A DNA stretch of 64,000 nucleotides from Rossellomorea vietnamensis (GCF_008180415.1 NZ_VTEI01000007.1:221810-285809); one strand, 5' to 3'. Positions 1 to 10,906 are shown, counted from the first letter of the stretch. The notes: generated by a model from the sequence alone, not told the origin. Numbers and translations: made by a program.

Positions 1-5
1 ATCAG

Positions 6-30
6 GATTAAAATTCCGGCAATCGGGTAA
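6..30 (+). promoter_or_regulatory. putative SigB-type promoter
   Basis: GATTAA at 6-11, a 13-nt spacer, then GGGTAA at 25-30. This resembles the general-stress SigB consensus (GTTTAA, 12-15 nt, GGGTAT) with one mismatch in each box. It lies about 95 nt upstream of a dehydrogenase related to general stress proteins, which makes the reading plausible. The match is by eye only. Confidence 0.4.
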
Positions 31-124
31 AGATAATTTGAAATTGAAGCAGCACTGTTACTATCTTGGCACAACGACATTTAAATCCTTAAACTCAATT
101 CATTATCGAAGGAGTGAAGTATCT

Positions 125-982
125 ATGTCTCAAGAAAATAATTTTCCGCCCCAGCATCAGGATCATCAGCCAGGCACCGAAAAGGAGATGCATCCTCAGC
201 CGAAATACATCGATGATAACTATAAAGGAAGCGGTAAACTGAAAGGCAAGGTTGCCCTCATCACAGGAGGAGACAGCGGAATCGGAAAAGCCGTCGCCCT
301 TTACTTCGCTAAAGAAGGAGCAGATATCGCTATCGCCTACCTCGAAGAAGACCAGGATGCCCAGGAAACAAAGAGCCTTATTGAAAAAGAAGGCAGAACG
401 TGTTTGCTGTTCTCTGGTGACCTCGGGAGTTCTTCCTACAGTGCAGAAGTAGTCCAAGAAACGGTGGATCATTTTGGACAGCTCGATATACTTGTCAACA
501 ACGCCGCAGAACAGCACCCTCAAAAGAGCTTGCTTGACATCTCTGATGAACAACTGGAAAAAACATTTAGGACAAACGTGTTTTCCTTCTTTTATTTGAC
601 AAAGGCAGCACTGCCGCATCTTAAAAGCGGAAGTTCAATTATAAATACAACATCTGTCACCGCTTACGCCGGGAATGAGCAGCTGCTTGATTATTCATCA
701 ACAAAGGGGGCAATCGTTGCGTTTACACGATCCCTATCCCAGTCACTGGCTTCACAAAACATCAGGGTGAATGGAGTGGCGCCTGGCCCTATTTGGACAC
801 CATTGATTCCCTCTACATTCCCTGAGGATAAGGTGGCTCAATTTGGAGCTGATACGCCGCTTGGCAGAGCAGGACAGCCATTCGAGCTTGCGCCGGCCTA
901 TGTCTACTTGGCAAGTGATGATTCACAATACACTACTGGACAAGTCATGCATGTAAACGGCGGAAAAATCGTAAATGGCTAA
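125..982 (+). CDS. SDR-family oxidoreductase, general stress protein 39 type
   Basis: A 285-aa short-chain dehydrogenase/reductase. The Rossmann glycine motif TGGDSGIGKA, the NNA motif and the catalytic YSSTK are all present, so it should be an active NAD(P)-dependent enzyme; the substrate is unknown. A hydrophilic N-terminal extension of about 45 residues precedes the fold, as in B. subtilis YdaD, YhdF and YhxC. The ATG at 125 was chosen because a GAAGGAGTGA ribosome site sits just upstream; an in-frame ATG at 38 has none. A SigB-like promoter upstream and a strong terminator downstream suggest a single stress-controlled gene. Confidence 0.9.
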   Translation: MSQENNFPPQHQDHQPGTEKEMHPQPKYIDDNYKGSGKLKGKVALITGGDSGIGKAVALYFAKEGADIAIAYLEEDQDAQETKSLIEKEGRTCLLFSGDLGSSSYSAEVVQETVDHFGQLDILVNNAAEQHPQKSLLDISDEQLEKTFRTNVFSFFYLTKAALPHLKSGSSIINTTSVTAYAGNEQLLDYSSTKGAIVAFTRSLSQSLASQNIRVNGVAPGPIWTPLIPSTFPEDKVAQFGADTPLGRAGQPFELAPAYVYLASDDSQYTTGQVMHVNGGKIVNG

Positions 983-990
983 TAGTAATG

Positions 991-1029
991 AAAACAGACA
1001 GCCCTCGATACCGAGGAGCTGTCTGTTTT
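991..1029 (+). terminator. rho-independent terminator, probably bidirectional
   Basis: Perfect 12-bp arms AAAACAGACAGC and GCTGTCTGTTTT surround a smaller inner CCTCG/CGAGG stem. It follows the dehydrogenase stop by 8 nt, and it could also end the minus-strand maltodextrin operon. Confidence 0.85.
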
Positions 1030-1079
1030 GAGTGTGCGGTTATAGTTCCTAAAAAAGCCATACATAGAAGGCCAGCTTT

Positions 1080-2126
1080 CTATAAGGACTCAGTATTTTT
1101 CACCGTTTTCACCATACTGCATGAAGAACGTTCTACAATTTGATGAGGAATCGTTATCCTCTTCACAGGTTCGCGAGGATCCTCTATTTTTTGAATCAGG
1201 TTCCGTGCTGCCTGATATCCTAAGTCAAAAATATTGATATCGACTGAAGTCAGAGGCGGACGTGACATTTCAGCCAGCATAACGTTGTTGAAACTGATGA
1301 TGGAAATATCATCGGGTACCGATATTCCCATCTCATTCAACGTATTCAATACCCCAAGAGACATTAAATCATCCGCAACCACCAGTGCAGTTGGCGGGTT
1401 CTTCAGCGTCATTAATTCCTTGACGGCTTCCTGGCCGCCTTCTCTTAAGAATTCTTCATGTACAATATATCTGTCTTCAAGAGGAATACCCGCATTTCTG
1501 AGGGATTTCTCATAGCCGAGCAGCCGTTCTACAGTAACAACCAGATTCAAATCGCCGCCCACAAAAGCTATGCGGTCATGTCCGGCTTTCAACAAGTAAT
1601 CTGTAACTTCTTTCGTTGCCCTGAAATTATCGTTATCTACGTGTGTGATTTCATCGGCATGCTTAAACGGCTTTCCAATCACGACAAAAGGAAAATCTCT
1701 CTCTTTGAGGTACATCATGACTTTATCTTCAACTTTGGAATAAAGGAGTATGATTCCATCAACCCTTCCTCCTTGTACCATTTGAACGATTCCGTCATAG
1801 ATTTCCTGGTCACTTTGGCCTGTGGTCATTTGCAAAGCATACTGCTTTTCATGTGCCCCTTCACTTAAACCTCGCAGTACCGTCGGAAAAAACGGATTTT
1901 GAAAAAATTTATCCGCTGATCCAGGCAATACAAGGCCAAGCACCTGGGTCGATTGGTTCGCCAGGCTTCTCGCGATGAAGTTCGGATGATACCCCAGCTT
2001 CTTCATTGCTTCTCTCACTTTTTGTTTTGTACTATCGCTAATACGGGAATTATTGGCTATCACTCTGGAAACAGTAGATGGCGCAACATTAGCCAGTTTT
2101 GCTACATCTTTTATTGTTACAGCCAT
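1080..2126 (-). CDS. LacI/GalR-family regulator of the maltodextrin operon
   Basis: 348 aa. The N-terminal lac-type helix-turn-helix (TIKDVAKLANVAPSTVSRV) is followed by a periplasmic-binding-like sensor domain, residues about 60-335. It is the last gene of the binding protein/permease/amylase cluster, 50 nt after the amylase stop. It is therefore probably an autoregulated repressor that senses maltose or maltodextrin, comparable in role to MdxR/MalR. The likely targets are two operators at 7385-7398 and 7445-7458, placed just downstream of the operon promoter. The assignment to those sites is inferred from context. Confidence 0.88.
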   Translation of the reverse strand: MAVTIKDVAKLANVAPSTVSRVIANNSRISDSTKQKVREAMKKLGYHPNFIARSLANQSTQVLGLVLPGSADKFFQNPFFPTVLRGLSEGAHEKQYALQMTTGQSDQEIYDGIVQMVQGGRVDGIILLYSKVEDKVMMYLKERDFPFVVIGKPFKHADEITHVDNDNFRATKEVTDYLLKAGHDRIAFVGGDLNLVVTVERLLGYEKSLRNAGIPLEDRYIVHEEFLREGGQEAVKELMTLKNPPTALVVADDLMSLGVLNTLNEMGISVPDDISIISFNNVMLAEMSRPPLTSVDINIFDLGYQAARNLIQKIEDPREPVKRITIPHQIVERSSCSMVKTVKNTESL

Positions 2127-2176
2127 ATTTTTCTCCCCTTCCCCAATAACTCGAACCTATGATTGGAATTTAACGA

Positions 2177-3715
2177 TCATTCAGCGTTTTTCCTTGCTTT
2201 ACCTTTTTTCCAGACGTAATAAATAAAGATAAGGAAAATAATATATACAGCGGAAAGAGCTCCGATAAATCCATAGTTCAAGCCGCTTCTTTGCTGAAGT
2301 GTATAGACTTCAGCCTTTTCACGGTCAAGAATGATATCATAACTGTCCCCTTCTGCACGGACAAGGTCCCCTTCAACCAGGCCTCTAAGTTCCATTCCTT
2401 CCGGCAGCTGTGGTGATTTCAACTTGACACTCTGTGATTCACTGGTGTTATTAATCGCTACAATTAATGTCTCGTTCTCATCTTCACGTTTGAAGACTGC
2501 CATACCATCTTCTTCATACAGCAGTTCCATACTTCCCCTTGTAAGAGCCGTATGGGTATTTCTCAATTCACCAAGCTTGGTAATATATTCGACAAGCTCT
2601 TTATCCGTTCTGAAGTCCATTAATCGGCGGTTGTCAGGGTCTTCTCCCCCACTGAGAGCAATTTCAGAACCATAATAAAGAATCGGCAGGCCTGGAACAG
2701 TAAACATATATGCCAATGGCAGCTTCCAGCGTGTACCCGGGAACTGATTATTTTGTGTTACTAAATTTGTGAATCGCACCATATCATGATTATCAATGAA
2801 CGTGCCCATCAAGTATGGGTTTTCAAAGTAAGTTTGGTTATACTGCCAAAAATTGAAGAGCCTGTCCATATCTGTGTCGGGCTTCTGGAAGACATCCCGC
2901 ATCTCTTGAGCCTGCGGAAAATCTGCAAAGCCATCAATCCCTACTCCCTCATACTTGGCAATATTCCGAGGGTCGTAATCAAAGACTTCACCCAATAGGT
3001 AGAAATCTTCCTTTTCAGCTTTTACTCTTTCAGAGAACTCTTTCCAGAATTCCTGAGGAACATGCCTGACAGTGTCAAGCCGGTAGCCGTCAATATCCGT
3101 TTCTTCAATCCACCAGGCGGCAGCATCTAATAGGTATTGTTTCACTTCCGGATTTTCTGTATTCAAATCAGGCAGGTCATATAGCCAGTCATTTTGAAGG
3201 CTCTCTTCATCATTGAAATTCATCGGCTGTTTTTCGTGAAACCAATCTGCTTTTTCAGGATCATTCAACCACTCGTGATTTGGACCGACATGGTTAACAA
3301 TAAAGTCCAATATAACTTTCATGTCACGTTTGTGTGCTTCGTCTACAAGTTCCTTGAACTTCTCCATTGACCCAAAATGTTCATCTGTATTATAAAAATC
3401 TTTAATCCAGTAACCGTGGTAGCCTTTTTCCTGGTTATCAAATACTGGTGTCAGCCAGATGCTTGTAAAACCCATATCCTTTATATAATCAAGCTGATCG
3501 ATGACTCCTTGAAAGTCACCGCCCTGATAGGCCTTCGGATCTTTTTTGTCTACGTCATAATCGTTAGACTGATCACCATTGTTGAACCTGTCTATCATCA
3601 AAAAATAAATGGATTCGTCTTGCCATGTACGTTCTTCTTTTTCAGCAGCTCCTGCAGGGAGGGCGTAAAAAAGAAGAAACGGAATAAGAATAAGAGAAAA
3701 TACTCTTCTTTTCAT
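2177..3715 (-). CDS. secreted, membrane-anchored alpha-amylase (GH13)
   Basis: 512 aa. An N-terminal signal peptide ends near ALPAGAA. A GH13 barrel follows, with catalytic residues in GYRLDTVRH (Asp nucleophile), LLGEVFD (Glu acid/base) and FIDNHDMVRF (Asp). A beta-sandwich C domain precedes a single hydrophobic segment and a basic tail (YVWKKGKARK). This layout predicts an extracellular enzyme held in the membrane that cuts starch or maltodextrin next to the ABC importer encoded by the same operon. It lies 40 nt after the mdxG-like gene. The ribosome site GGAGGAGCGGAG precedes the ATG. Confidence 0.93.
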   Translation of the reverse strand: MKRRVFSLILIPFLLFYALPAGAAEKEERTWQDESIYFLMIDRFNNGDQSNDYDVDKKDPKAYQGGDFQGVIDQLDYIKDMGFTSIWLTPVFDNQEKGYHGYWIKDFYNTDEHFGSMEKFKELVDEAHKRDMKVILDFIVNHVGPNHEWLNDPEKADWFHEKQPMNFNDEESLQNDWLYDLPDLNTENPEVKQYLLDAAAWWIEETDIDGYRLDTVRHVPQEFWKEFSERVKAEKEDFYLLGEVFDYDPRNIAKYEGVGIDGFADFPQAQEMRDVFQKPDTDMDRLFNFWQYNQTYFENPYLMGTFIDNHDMVRFTNLVTQNNQFPGTRWKLPLAYMFTVPGLPILYYGSEIALSGGEDPDNRRLMDFRTDKELVEYITKLGELRNTHTALTRGSMELLYEEDGMAVFKREDENETLIVAINNTSESQSVKLKSPQLPEGMELRGLVEGDLVRAEGDSYDIILDREKAEVYTLQQRSGLNYGFIGALSAVYIIFLIFIYYVWKKGKARKNAE

Positions 3716-3755
3716 CTCCGCTCCTCCTTAAATTTAATTAGTTACGCCTTTAAGA

Positions 3756-4598
3756 TTATCCTTTTGTTCCCCCTGCCGTCAATCCAGAAACAAAGTATTT
3801 CTGGAAGTACAGGAACAGGCCGGCAATCGGGATGGCGATAAGTACTGATCCCGCAGCGAACGTGGTGAATTCCGCTCCGAATTGTTTAGCCACCATATCA
3901 TATAAAGCTACCGGCAAAGTATACTTCTCTTCCGATCTTAGCAGGATGCTGGCAATGATGAAGTCAGCAAACGGTGCAATGAATGAAAATAATGCAACGA
4001 CAGCGATGATCGGTTTGGCAAGAGGCATAACAATCTGGAAGAAAATCCGAAAATGTCCCGCTCCGTCCATTTTCGCAGATTCATCAAGCTCCTTAGGAAT
4101 CGTATCAAGATACCCTTTCATCAACCAAGTGTTCATCGGAATTTGTCCACCGACATATACAAGGATCAAACCAAGGTGTGTATCAAGCAGATCTGTTACC
4201 AAAGCCAGTACGAAAATGGCAATCAAAGCCGCAAAGTTAGGAATCATTTGCAGGATCAAAAATGTCATCAATCCATTTTTTCTCCCCACGAAACGATAGC
4301 GGGAGAATGCATAAGCAGTCAAGCTGACCATCAACACGGTTAAAGCCATAGTCGACAAGCTGACTTTCAATGAATTCCAATACCAAATCAAGTAGTTGCT
4401 TTGTTCTAAATCAAAAAGTTCCTTGTAGTGTGACAATGTTGCATTTTTCGGAATAATACTTGATCCGGATAAACTTTGGCCCGGGTTAAATGATGATCCA
4501 ATGATCCACGCAACTGGATACAAGATGATAGAAAACATAATCGCAATGGCTATATAGGACAGTGTCAATCTGATGAGTTTCTGTTTTTTTAAATTCAT
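3756..4598 (-). CDS. mdxG: maltodextrin ABC transporter permease, MalG/MdxG type
   Basis: 280 aa with six predicted membrane helices. The cytoplasmic EAA-type loop is visible as DESAKMDGAGHFRIFFQIVMP, where the ATPase docks. It belongs to the carbohydrate importer CUT1 family. It starts 1 nt after the stop of the MalF-like partner, so the two are translationally coupled. No ATPase gene is in the cluster; as in B. subtilis, a shared MsmX-type ATPase encoded elsewhere is presumably used. Confidence 0.92.
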   Translation of the reverse strand: MNLKKQKLIRLTLSYIAIAIMFSIILYPVAWIIGSSFNPGQSLSGSSIIPKNATLSHYKELFDLEQSNYLIWYWNSLKVSLSTMALTVLMVSLTAYAFSRYRFVGRKNGLMTFLILQMIPNFAALIAIFVLALVTDLLDTHLGLILVYVGGQIPMNTWLMKGYLDTIPKELDESAKMDGAGHFRIFFQIVMPLAKPIIAVVALFSFIAPFADFIIASILLRSEEKYTLPVALYDMVAKQFGAEFTTFAAGSVLIAIPIAGLFLYFQKYFVSGLTAGGTKG

Positions 4599-4599
4599 A

Positions 4600-5892
4600 T
4601 CACATCATATCCTCTTCTTGGAATGATTTTGTTCTTCTGAACTGCCATACCGCTATTGTGATAACAAAGATAGAAAGCAGTAAAGTGATAGCAGCTGCTT
4701 TAGAGTACTGAGCAGATGTCATGGTCAAGCTGTAAATCCATGAAATAAGGATATCCGTTCCGCCTGCATTCTGGCCGGTCAAAGCTGGACCGCCGCCGTT
4801 GAACAGATAGATGACATTAAAGTTATTAAAGTTGAATGTATATTGAGTGATCAAAATCGGTGCCGTTGCAAAAAGAACAAGCGGCAGAGTGATATTCTTG
4901 AATTTCTGGACGCTGGAAGCGCCGTCCACCGTGGCAGCTTCGTAAAGCTCATCCGGAATGGACTGAAGCACCCCTGTAGTCATGGCAAAGATAAATGGAA
5001 AACCGAGCCATGTCTGAATAAAGATCAATGCAATTCTGGTATACATTGCTTCAGTCATCCACGGGATGTCTCCTATACCAAGAAAAGCGAGGATATCATT
5101 GTTGATCGTTCCGAAAGATTCATTGAACATTCCCGCAAATATCAGGATGGACACGAATGCCGGGATAGCCCAAGGCAGGATGAAAACTGTCCTGATGATC
5201 GCTTTCCCTTTTAAATCTTTCTGATTGACCAGGATCGCCAGGAAGATACCAAGTGCAACCTGTGTTGTCGTTGCACCGAATGTCCAAACAAGCGTCCATG
5301 ACAACACAGAGAAGAATGTGCTTCTCCAAATATCAATCTGGAAGATATCAATAAAGTTTTGAATCCCGATCCAGTCGACTAATTTTGCTGGAGGAGAGTG
5401 ATATAGATCATAGTTCGTAAATGCCAGAAGCACAACGAAGATGATTGGGAATATAACCACGAACACTAACAGCAGGAAACCAGGAGACATGATCAGGTAT
5501 GGAAACCCATTGTCTACAAGATTGCGGTATTGTTCTCTGATCGTGCTGAGCTTTTCACCGCGGTCTCTCTTCTCTCCGTTTCTAAATGCGTCATAAAGAT
5601 TGAAGGCGTAGAAGCCTAATCCAAATAGAATGATGATGATTGCAAGAATCCCATATACCATCAAGAAAATGGAGTGGTCTTTATAAGGTGCTGCAGTACT
5701 TTCGCCAAGGGTAAAAATCCCCCAAAGTCCATAATCAATCAAATCACGGAATACGAAGATAAAGGCCGCAGCCATTATAAGGAAAAATCCGCCTTTTAAT
5801 TTTTGTTTGTTGTAGAACTGACCCAGCCCGGGTATCAAGGAAAGGGCAAGCGCTGTTTTTCGATGTTTTGTCTGATAGGAATTTTCAGCCAT
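4600..5892 (-). CDS. mdxF: maltodextrin ABC transporter permease, MalF/MdxF type
   Basis: 430 aa. The N-terminal part of about 110 residues has its own hydrophobic helices and a GLGQFYNKQ segment, an extension usual in MdxF-type permeases. The transport domain follows with an EAA loop (YEAATVDGASSVQKFKNITLP). It pairs with MdxG to form the membrane channel. The ribosome site AGGGGG lies upstream of the ATG. A stem-loop separates it from the binding-protein gene and probably sets the binding protein above the permease in mRNA amount. Confidence 0.92.
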   Translation of the reverse strand: MAENSYQTKHRKTALALSLIPGLGQFYNKQKLKGGFFLIMAAAFIFVFRDLIDYGLWGIFTLGESTAAPYKDHSIFLMVYGILAIIIILFGLGFYAFNLYDAFRNGEKRDRGEKLSTIREQYRNLVDNGFPYLIMSPGFLLLVFVVIFPIIFVVLLAFTNYDLYHSPPAKLVDWIGIQNFIDIFQIDIWRSTFFSVLSWTLVWTFGATTTQVALGIFLAILVNQKDLKGKAIIRTVFILPWAIPAFVSILIFAGMFNESFGTINNDILAFLGIGDIPWMTEAMYTRIALIFIQTWLGFPFIFAMTTGVLQSIPDELYEAATVDGASSVQKFKNITLPLVLFATAPILITQYTFNFNNFNVIYLFNGGGPALTGQNAGGTDILISWIYSLTMTSAQYSKAAAITLLLSIFVITIAVWQFRRTKSFQEEDMM

Positions 5893-6023
5893 CCTAAATT
5901 CCCCCTTCTTCTCTTTATATTTTTATAAGCTTCAGAAGCTTTATCAAGAAAGATACAATCTTTCTTCATGAAGTCACTGAAGAATTCTTACTGTTCAGAG
6001 ATTTACTATACTTTAATATAGAA

Positions 6024-6047
6024 GACTGACTCAAGTAAGAGTCAGTC
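6024..6047 (-). promoter_or_regulatory. intercistronic stem-loop between binding protein and permease genes
   Basis: Perfect 9-bp arms GACTGACTC and GAGTCAGTC with a 6-nt loop, 14 nt after the binding-protein stop. There is no strong U-tract. This fits a 3' mRNA stabiliser or partial terminator that raises binding-protein expression over the permeases, a common arrangement in ABC importer operons. Confidence 0.6.
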
Positions 6048-6060
6048 CCCTCTATTATGT

Positions 6061-7347
6061 TTAGTTTGAATGGTTCGCTTCGATATTTTGCTCGATTGTA
6101 TCTACTGCTGAATCAAGGGCAGCTTTAGGCTCTTGTTTACCAGTAACGACCGTTTGCAAAGCATCTGCCATTGGATCCCAAACTTCTCCCATTTCAGGAA
6201 TGTTCGGCATTGGCACTGCATGCTGAGACTGCTCAGCTACAGCTTTTGCTCCTTCGTTTTCAGCAATTGCAGGGTCATCTACAAGGGCTGTATTCGTAGG
6301 AACTTCTTTTGTTTGTTCAAATCGAAGTTTTGAATTCTCATCCTGTGTGATGAACTCGATGAACGTTTGTGCCCACTCTTGGTTTTCAGAGTAGCCGGAT
6401 ACGTGCCATCCTTTAACACCCATGAATGTTTTCATCGGCTCGCCATTTGGAAGCGTTGGCATTGCAGCTACACCAATTTCGATTCCTGCTTCTTCATAAC
6501 TTTGGAAAGACCAAGGTCCATTCATTACAGAAGCAACTTTTCCTTCATTAAACAATCCATCCATTGCAGCTCCGCCGTTTTCACCGACGATCCCTTTAGG
6601 GAATAAACCTTCTTCATACCATTTTTGGATATATTCAGCACCTTCAACAGCACCGTCATTGTTCAAACCAAGATCTGCCGGATTTAATGCACCGTCATTC
6701 TCAGCGAAAACATATCCACCCATTCCTCCGATAGGAGCGTGAGCAAAGTAGTAGTTATCCCATAGCGCAAGGAAACCATAGTTTCCATCTTTAGTGAAAT
6801 CAGTAGAGAACTCATATACTTCATCCATTGTAGCCGGAGCTTCTTCCATCAACTCTTTGTTATAAATGAATACTGGGGTTTCCGAAGATTTCGGAAGACC
6901 GTATAGTGTTCCCTCATAAGATTGAGCTAAAATAGAAGATTCAGAAAAGCGATCTACTATTTCTTGTTCAACATCAAGCTCTGCGATATGTCCTGCAAGA
7001 GCCATTTCTCCGATTTGGTCATGAGGCAGTGTAAGTACATCCGGGCCTGTCCCAGCCGGACCATCTAAACGAAGCTGTTCTTTCATCTTCGTAGCCATTT
7101 CTACTTCTTTGACTTCAATTTCAATGCCATGTTCTTCAGTAAACTTGGCACCTACTTCATCTAACCAGCCTGACTTTTTATCATCTTCCCAAACGACAAG
7201 CTTCTCTGGCTTGCTTGTTTCAGGTGTTGCGTTATCGTCTCCGCCTTGATTATTGTTTCCTGCTCCCTCTTCACGATTAGGTCCGCAGGCAGCCAATGCG
7301 CCTAAAACCAGCATGATTACCATCAATAATGATAGTGTCTTTTTCAT
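6061..7347 (-). CDS. mdxE: maltodextrin-binding lipoprotein, MalE/MdxE type
   Basis: 428 aa solute-binding protein. The signal peptide starts MKKTLSLLMV and ends in a lipobox LAAC with the lipidated cysteine at residue 21, followed by an Asn/Gly/Asp-rich linker. The remainder is a typical family 1 sugar-binding protein. The start at 7347 is set by AGGAGGGG five nt upstream; a longer reading from 7398 would bury the signal peptide. It is the first gene of the operon and delivers maltodextrin to MdxFG at the outer face of the membrane. Confidence 0.93.
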   Translation of the reverse strand: MKKTLSLLMVIMLVLGALAACGPNREEGAGNNNQGGDDNATPETSKPEKLVVWEDDKKSGWLDEVGAKFTEEHGIEIEVKEVEMATKMKEQLRLDGPAGTGPDVLTLPHDQIGEMALAGHIAELDVEQEIVDRFSESSILAQSYEGTLYGLPKSSETPVFIYNKELMEEAPATMDEVYEFSTDFTKDGNYGFLALWDNYYFAHAPIGGMGGYVFAENDGALNPADLGLNNDGAVEGAEYIQKWYEEGLFPKGIVGENGGAAMDGLFNEGKVASVMNGPWSFQSYEEAGIEIGVAAMPTLPNGEPMKTFMGVKGWHVSGYSENQEWAQTFIEFITQDENSKLRFEQTKEVPTNTALVDDPAIAENEGAKAVAEQSQHAVPMPNIPEMGEVWDPMADALQTVVTGKQEPKAALDSAVDTIEQNIEANHSN

Positions 7348-7384
7348 TCTGACCCCTCCTGAGTACATAAAAATTAAATTGAAC

Positions 7385-7398
7385 AACCGTTTGCACAA
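7385..7398 (-). promoter_or_regulatory. LacI-type operator O2
   Basis: On the minus strand this reads TTGTGCAAACGGTT, differing by one base from O1. It sits 38 nt upstream of the binding-protein start, inside the transcribed leader. Confidence 0.6.
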
Positions 7399-7444
7399 AA
7401 CGACAAAAAATAAAAGGTATTAGATACCGCTTTCATATCTGTGA

Positions 7445-7458
7445 AACCGATTGCACAA
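7445..7458 (-). promoter_or_regulatory. LacI-type operator O1
   Basis: On the minus strand TTGTGCAATCGGTT, centred on the CG dinucleotide typical of LacI-family sites. It begins a few bases downstream of the predicted transcription start of the operon promoter, the classical position for a repressor roadblock. Confidence 0.65.
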
Positions 7459-7467
7459 CCTACCCCT

Positions 7468-7495
7468 ATTATAATGCTTATATTTATTTTGACAA
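7468..7495 (-). promoter_or_regulatory. SigA promoter of the maltodextrin operon
   Basis: On the minus strand TTGTCA (7495-7490), a 16-nt spacer and a perfect TATAAT (7473-7468). The predicted start falls near 7461, right before operator O1. Confidence 0.65.
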
Positions 7496-7513
7496 TACCT
7501 TTTTTATTTTTTT

Positions 7514-7528
7514 TTGAAAACGTTTTAT
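7514..7528. promoter_or_regulatory. possible catabolite-responsive element (cre)
   Basis: TTGAAAACGTTTTA resembles the CcpA-binding consensus TGNAANCGNNNNCA but lacks the final CA. It sits in the divergent intergenic region between mdxE and the neopullulanase gene, where glucose repression would be expected. The match is weak. Confidence 0.35.
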
Positions 7529-7536
7529 TTATTGTA

Positions 7537-7566
7537 TTGAAACATCTCCGTTGACTTTACTATAGA
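7537..7566 (+). promoter_or_regulatory. possible SigA promoter of the neopullulanase gene
   Basis: TTGAAA at 7537-7542, an 18-nt spacer and TATAGA at 7561-7566, about 45 nt upstream of the start codon. It is divergent from the mdxE promoter. Confidence 0.4.
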
Positions 7567-7606
7567 TATGGAATAACCTTTAAGGGAATTTTAAAAAGGA
7601 GGCTGA

Positions 7607-9367
<1,761 letters not shown>

Positions 9368-9369
9368 TG

Positions 9370-9409
9370 CAACTTCCTCCCGGCATAAGAAACTGCCGGG
9401 AGGAAGTTG
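9370..9409 (+). terminator. rho-independent terminator of the neopullulanase gene
   Basis: Perfect 16-bp arms CAACTTCCTCCCGGCA and TGCCGGGAGGAAGTTG with an 8-nt loop, followed by TTTATTT. It begins 3 nt after the stop codon. Confidence 0.95.
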
Positions 9410-9529
9410 TTTATTTCGCAGATGATTTTTAAAGAAATATACCTTTTATTTTTTCCAATCAGCCCTCCTGCTGATATTTTTTGAGTATAATTGAGTAATA
9501 TAATTTATTAGAAAAGAGATGACTGCTTC

Positions 9530-10876
9530 ATGAGTCTAGATAAGAAAAAACTTAGTCTTTACGCACTCACATGGCCGATTTTTGTAGAAATATTCCTGCA
9601 TATGCTAATGGGGAATGCTGATACATTGATGCTGAGCCAATATTCGGATGACTCTGTGGCGGCTGTCGGGGTTTCAAACCAGGTACTGTCCTTAATCATT
9701 GTAATGTTCGGATTTGTTGCAACCGGGACCTCCATACTTGTCTCGCAAAACTTAGGTGCCGATAAGATCACCTCGGCACGGGAAGTAGCTGTAGTTTCGC
9801 TGATTATCAATCTGGCATTTGGATTTCTCTTAAGTGTGCTCATATTTGCATTTAACGGTCAAATTCTCAGCCTGATGGATATCCCTCAGGAATTGCGCGG
9901 CGAAGCATCCACCTATTTAACTATCGTTGGCGGTTTCTCCTTTATTCAAGCTTTAATTATGACAGCAGGCGCAACTCTGCGAAGCTATGAGTTTACTAAA
10001 GATGCCATGTATATCACTATTGGGATGAATATCTTGAACGTGATCGGAAACTACCTATTTATTTTCGGACCATTCGGTATTCCTGTCCTGGGTGTTGAAG
10101 GTGTATCCATTTCTACTGTTGTCAGCAGGACAATCGGCCTCATTGCCATTTCCTTTGTTTTAGTGAAACGGATTCCAGGGATTTTCTCCGTCAATCGGCT
10201 TTTTCCTGTACAGCACATTAAAGACCTGCTCAGGATCGGCATCCCCTCAGCGGGTGAACACCTGTCCTATAACGGTTCACAGATGGCCATCACTTACTTT
10301 ATTGCCATTCTTGGGACTGAGGCATTGACAACAAAGGTATATGCTCAAAATCTCATGATGTTCATCTTTTTATTTGCCCTTGCCATCAGCCAGGGGACTC
10401 AAATCATGATCGGGCACATGATAGGCCGCAAAGACTTTCAATCGGCCTATGAAAGATGTATCAAAAGCTTAAAGACATCAATCATTATCTCCTTGGGAAT
10501 GGCCGTTATTTTTGCATTGTTCTCTGAACCGCTTTTGAGGATCTTCACAAGCAATGATGACATCATTTATCTCGGAAGCATTTTAATCTGGCTGACCATC
10601 ATCCTCGAACCAGGAAGAAGCTTTAATTTAGTCGTCATCAGCTCGCTCCGTGCAGCGGGCGACGTCAAATTCCCGGTTTACGTTGGTATCCTCTCCATGT
10701 GGGGAGTAAGTGTGTTTCTGTCTTATTTATTAGGAATTGTATTTGGACTCGGCTTGATCGGTGTCTGGATCTCCTTCATTGCAGATGAATGGCTCCGTGG
10801 ACTGATCATGCTCCGCCGTTGGAGATCAAAAGTATGGATGGATAAAGGCTTTATAGGCAAAGCTTCAGCAAAATAA
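9530..10876 (+). CDS. MATE-family efflux transporter
   Basis: 448 aa, about 12 membrane helices in two homologous halves, typical MATE/NorM length. The N-terminal half opens with YALTWPIFVEIFLHMLMGNADTL-like helix 1, and a second copy begins near LLRIGIPSAGEHLSYNG. It should export cationic drugs or metabolites in exchange for Na+ or H+. It stands alone between two terminators; the substrate is not predictable. Confidence 0.9.
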   Translation: MSLDKKKLSLYALTWPIFVEIFLHMLMGNADTLMLSQYSDDSVAAVGVSNQVLSLIIVMFGFVATGTSILVSQNLGADKITSAREVAVVSLIINLAFGFLLSVLIFAFNGQILSLMDIPQELRGEASTYLTIVGGFSFIQALIMTAGATLRSYEFTKDAMYITIGMNILNVIGNYLFIFGPFGIPVLGVEGVSISTVVSRTIGLIAISFVLVKRIPGIFSVNRLFPVQHIKDLLRIGIPSAGEHLSYNGSQMAITYFIAILGTEALTTKVYAQNLMMFIFLFALAISQGTQIMIGHMIGRKDFQSAYERCIKSLKTSIIISLGMAVIFALFSEPLLRIFTSNDDIIYLGSILIWLTIILEPGRSFNLVVISSLRAAGDVKFPVYVGILSMWGVSVFLSYLLGIVFGLGLIGVWISFIADEWLRGLIMLRRWRSKVWMDKGFIGKASAK

Positions 10877-10882
10877 CTCACC

Positions 10883-10906
10883 CCCCCTGCCTGTTCAAGC
10901 AGGGGG
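10883..10906 (+). terminator. rho-independent terminator of the MATE gene
   Basis: CCCCCTGC / GCAGGGGG arms with an 8-nt loop, followed by TTAATTT, 7 nt after the stop codon. Confidence 0.85.

Noticed and set aside
95..619. 174-aa minus-strand frame opposite the dehydrogenase
   Set aside because: Antisense shadow of a clear SDR gene, with no ribosome site and no family features.
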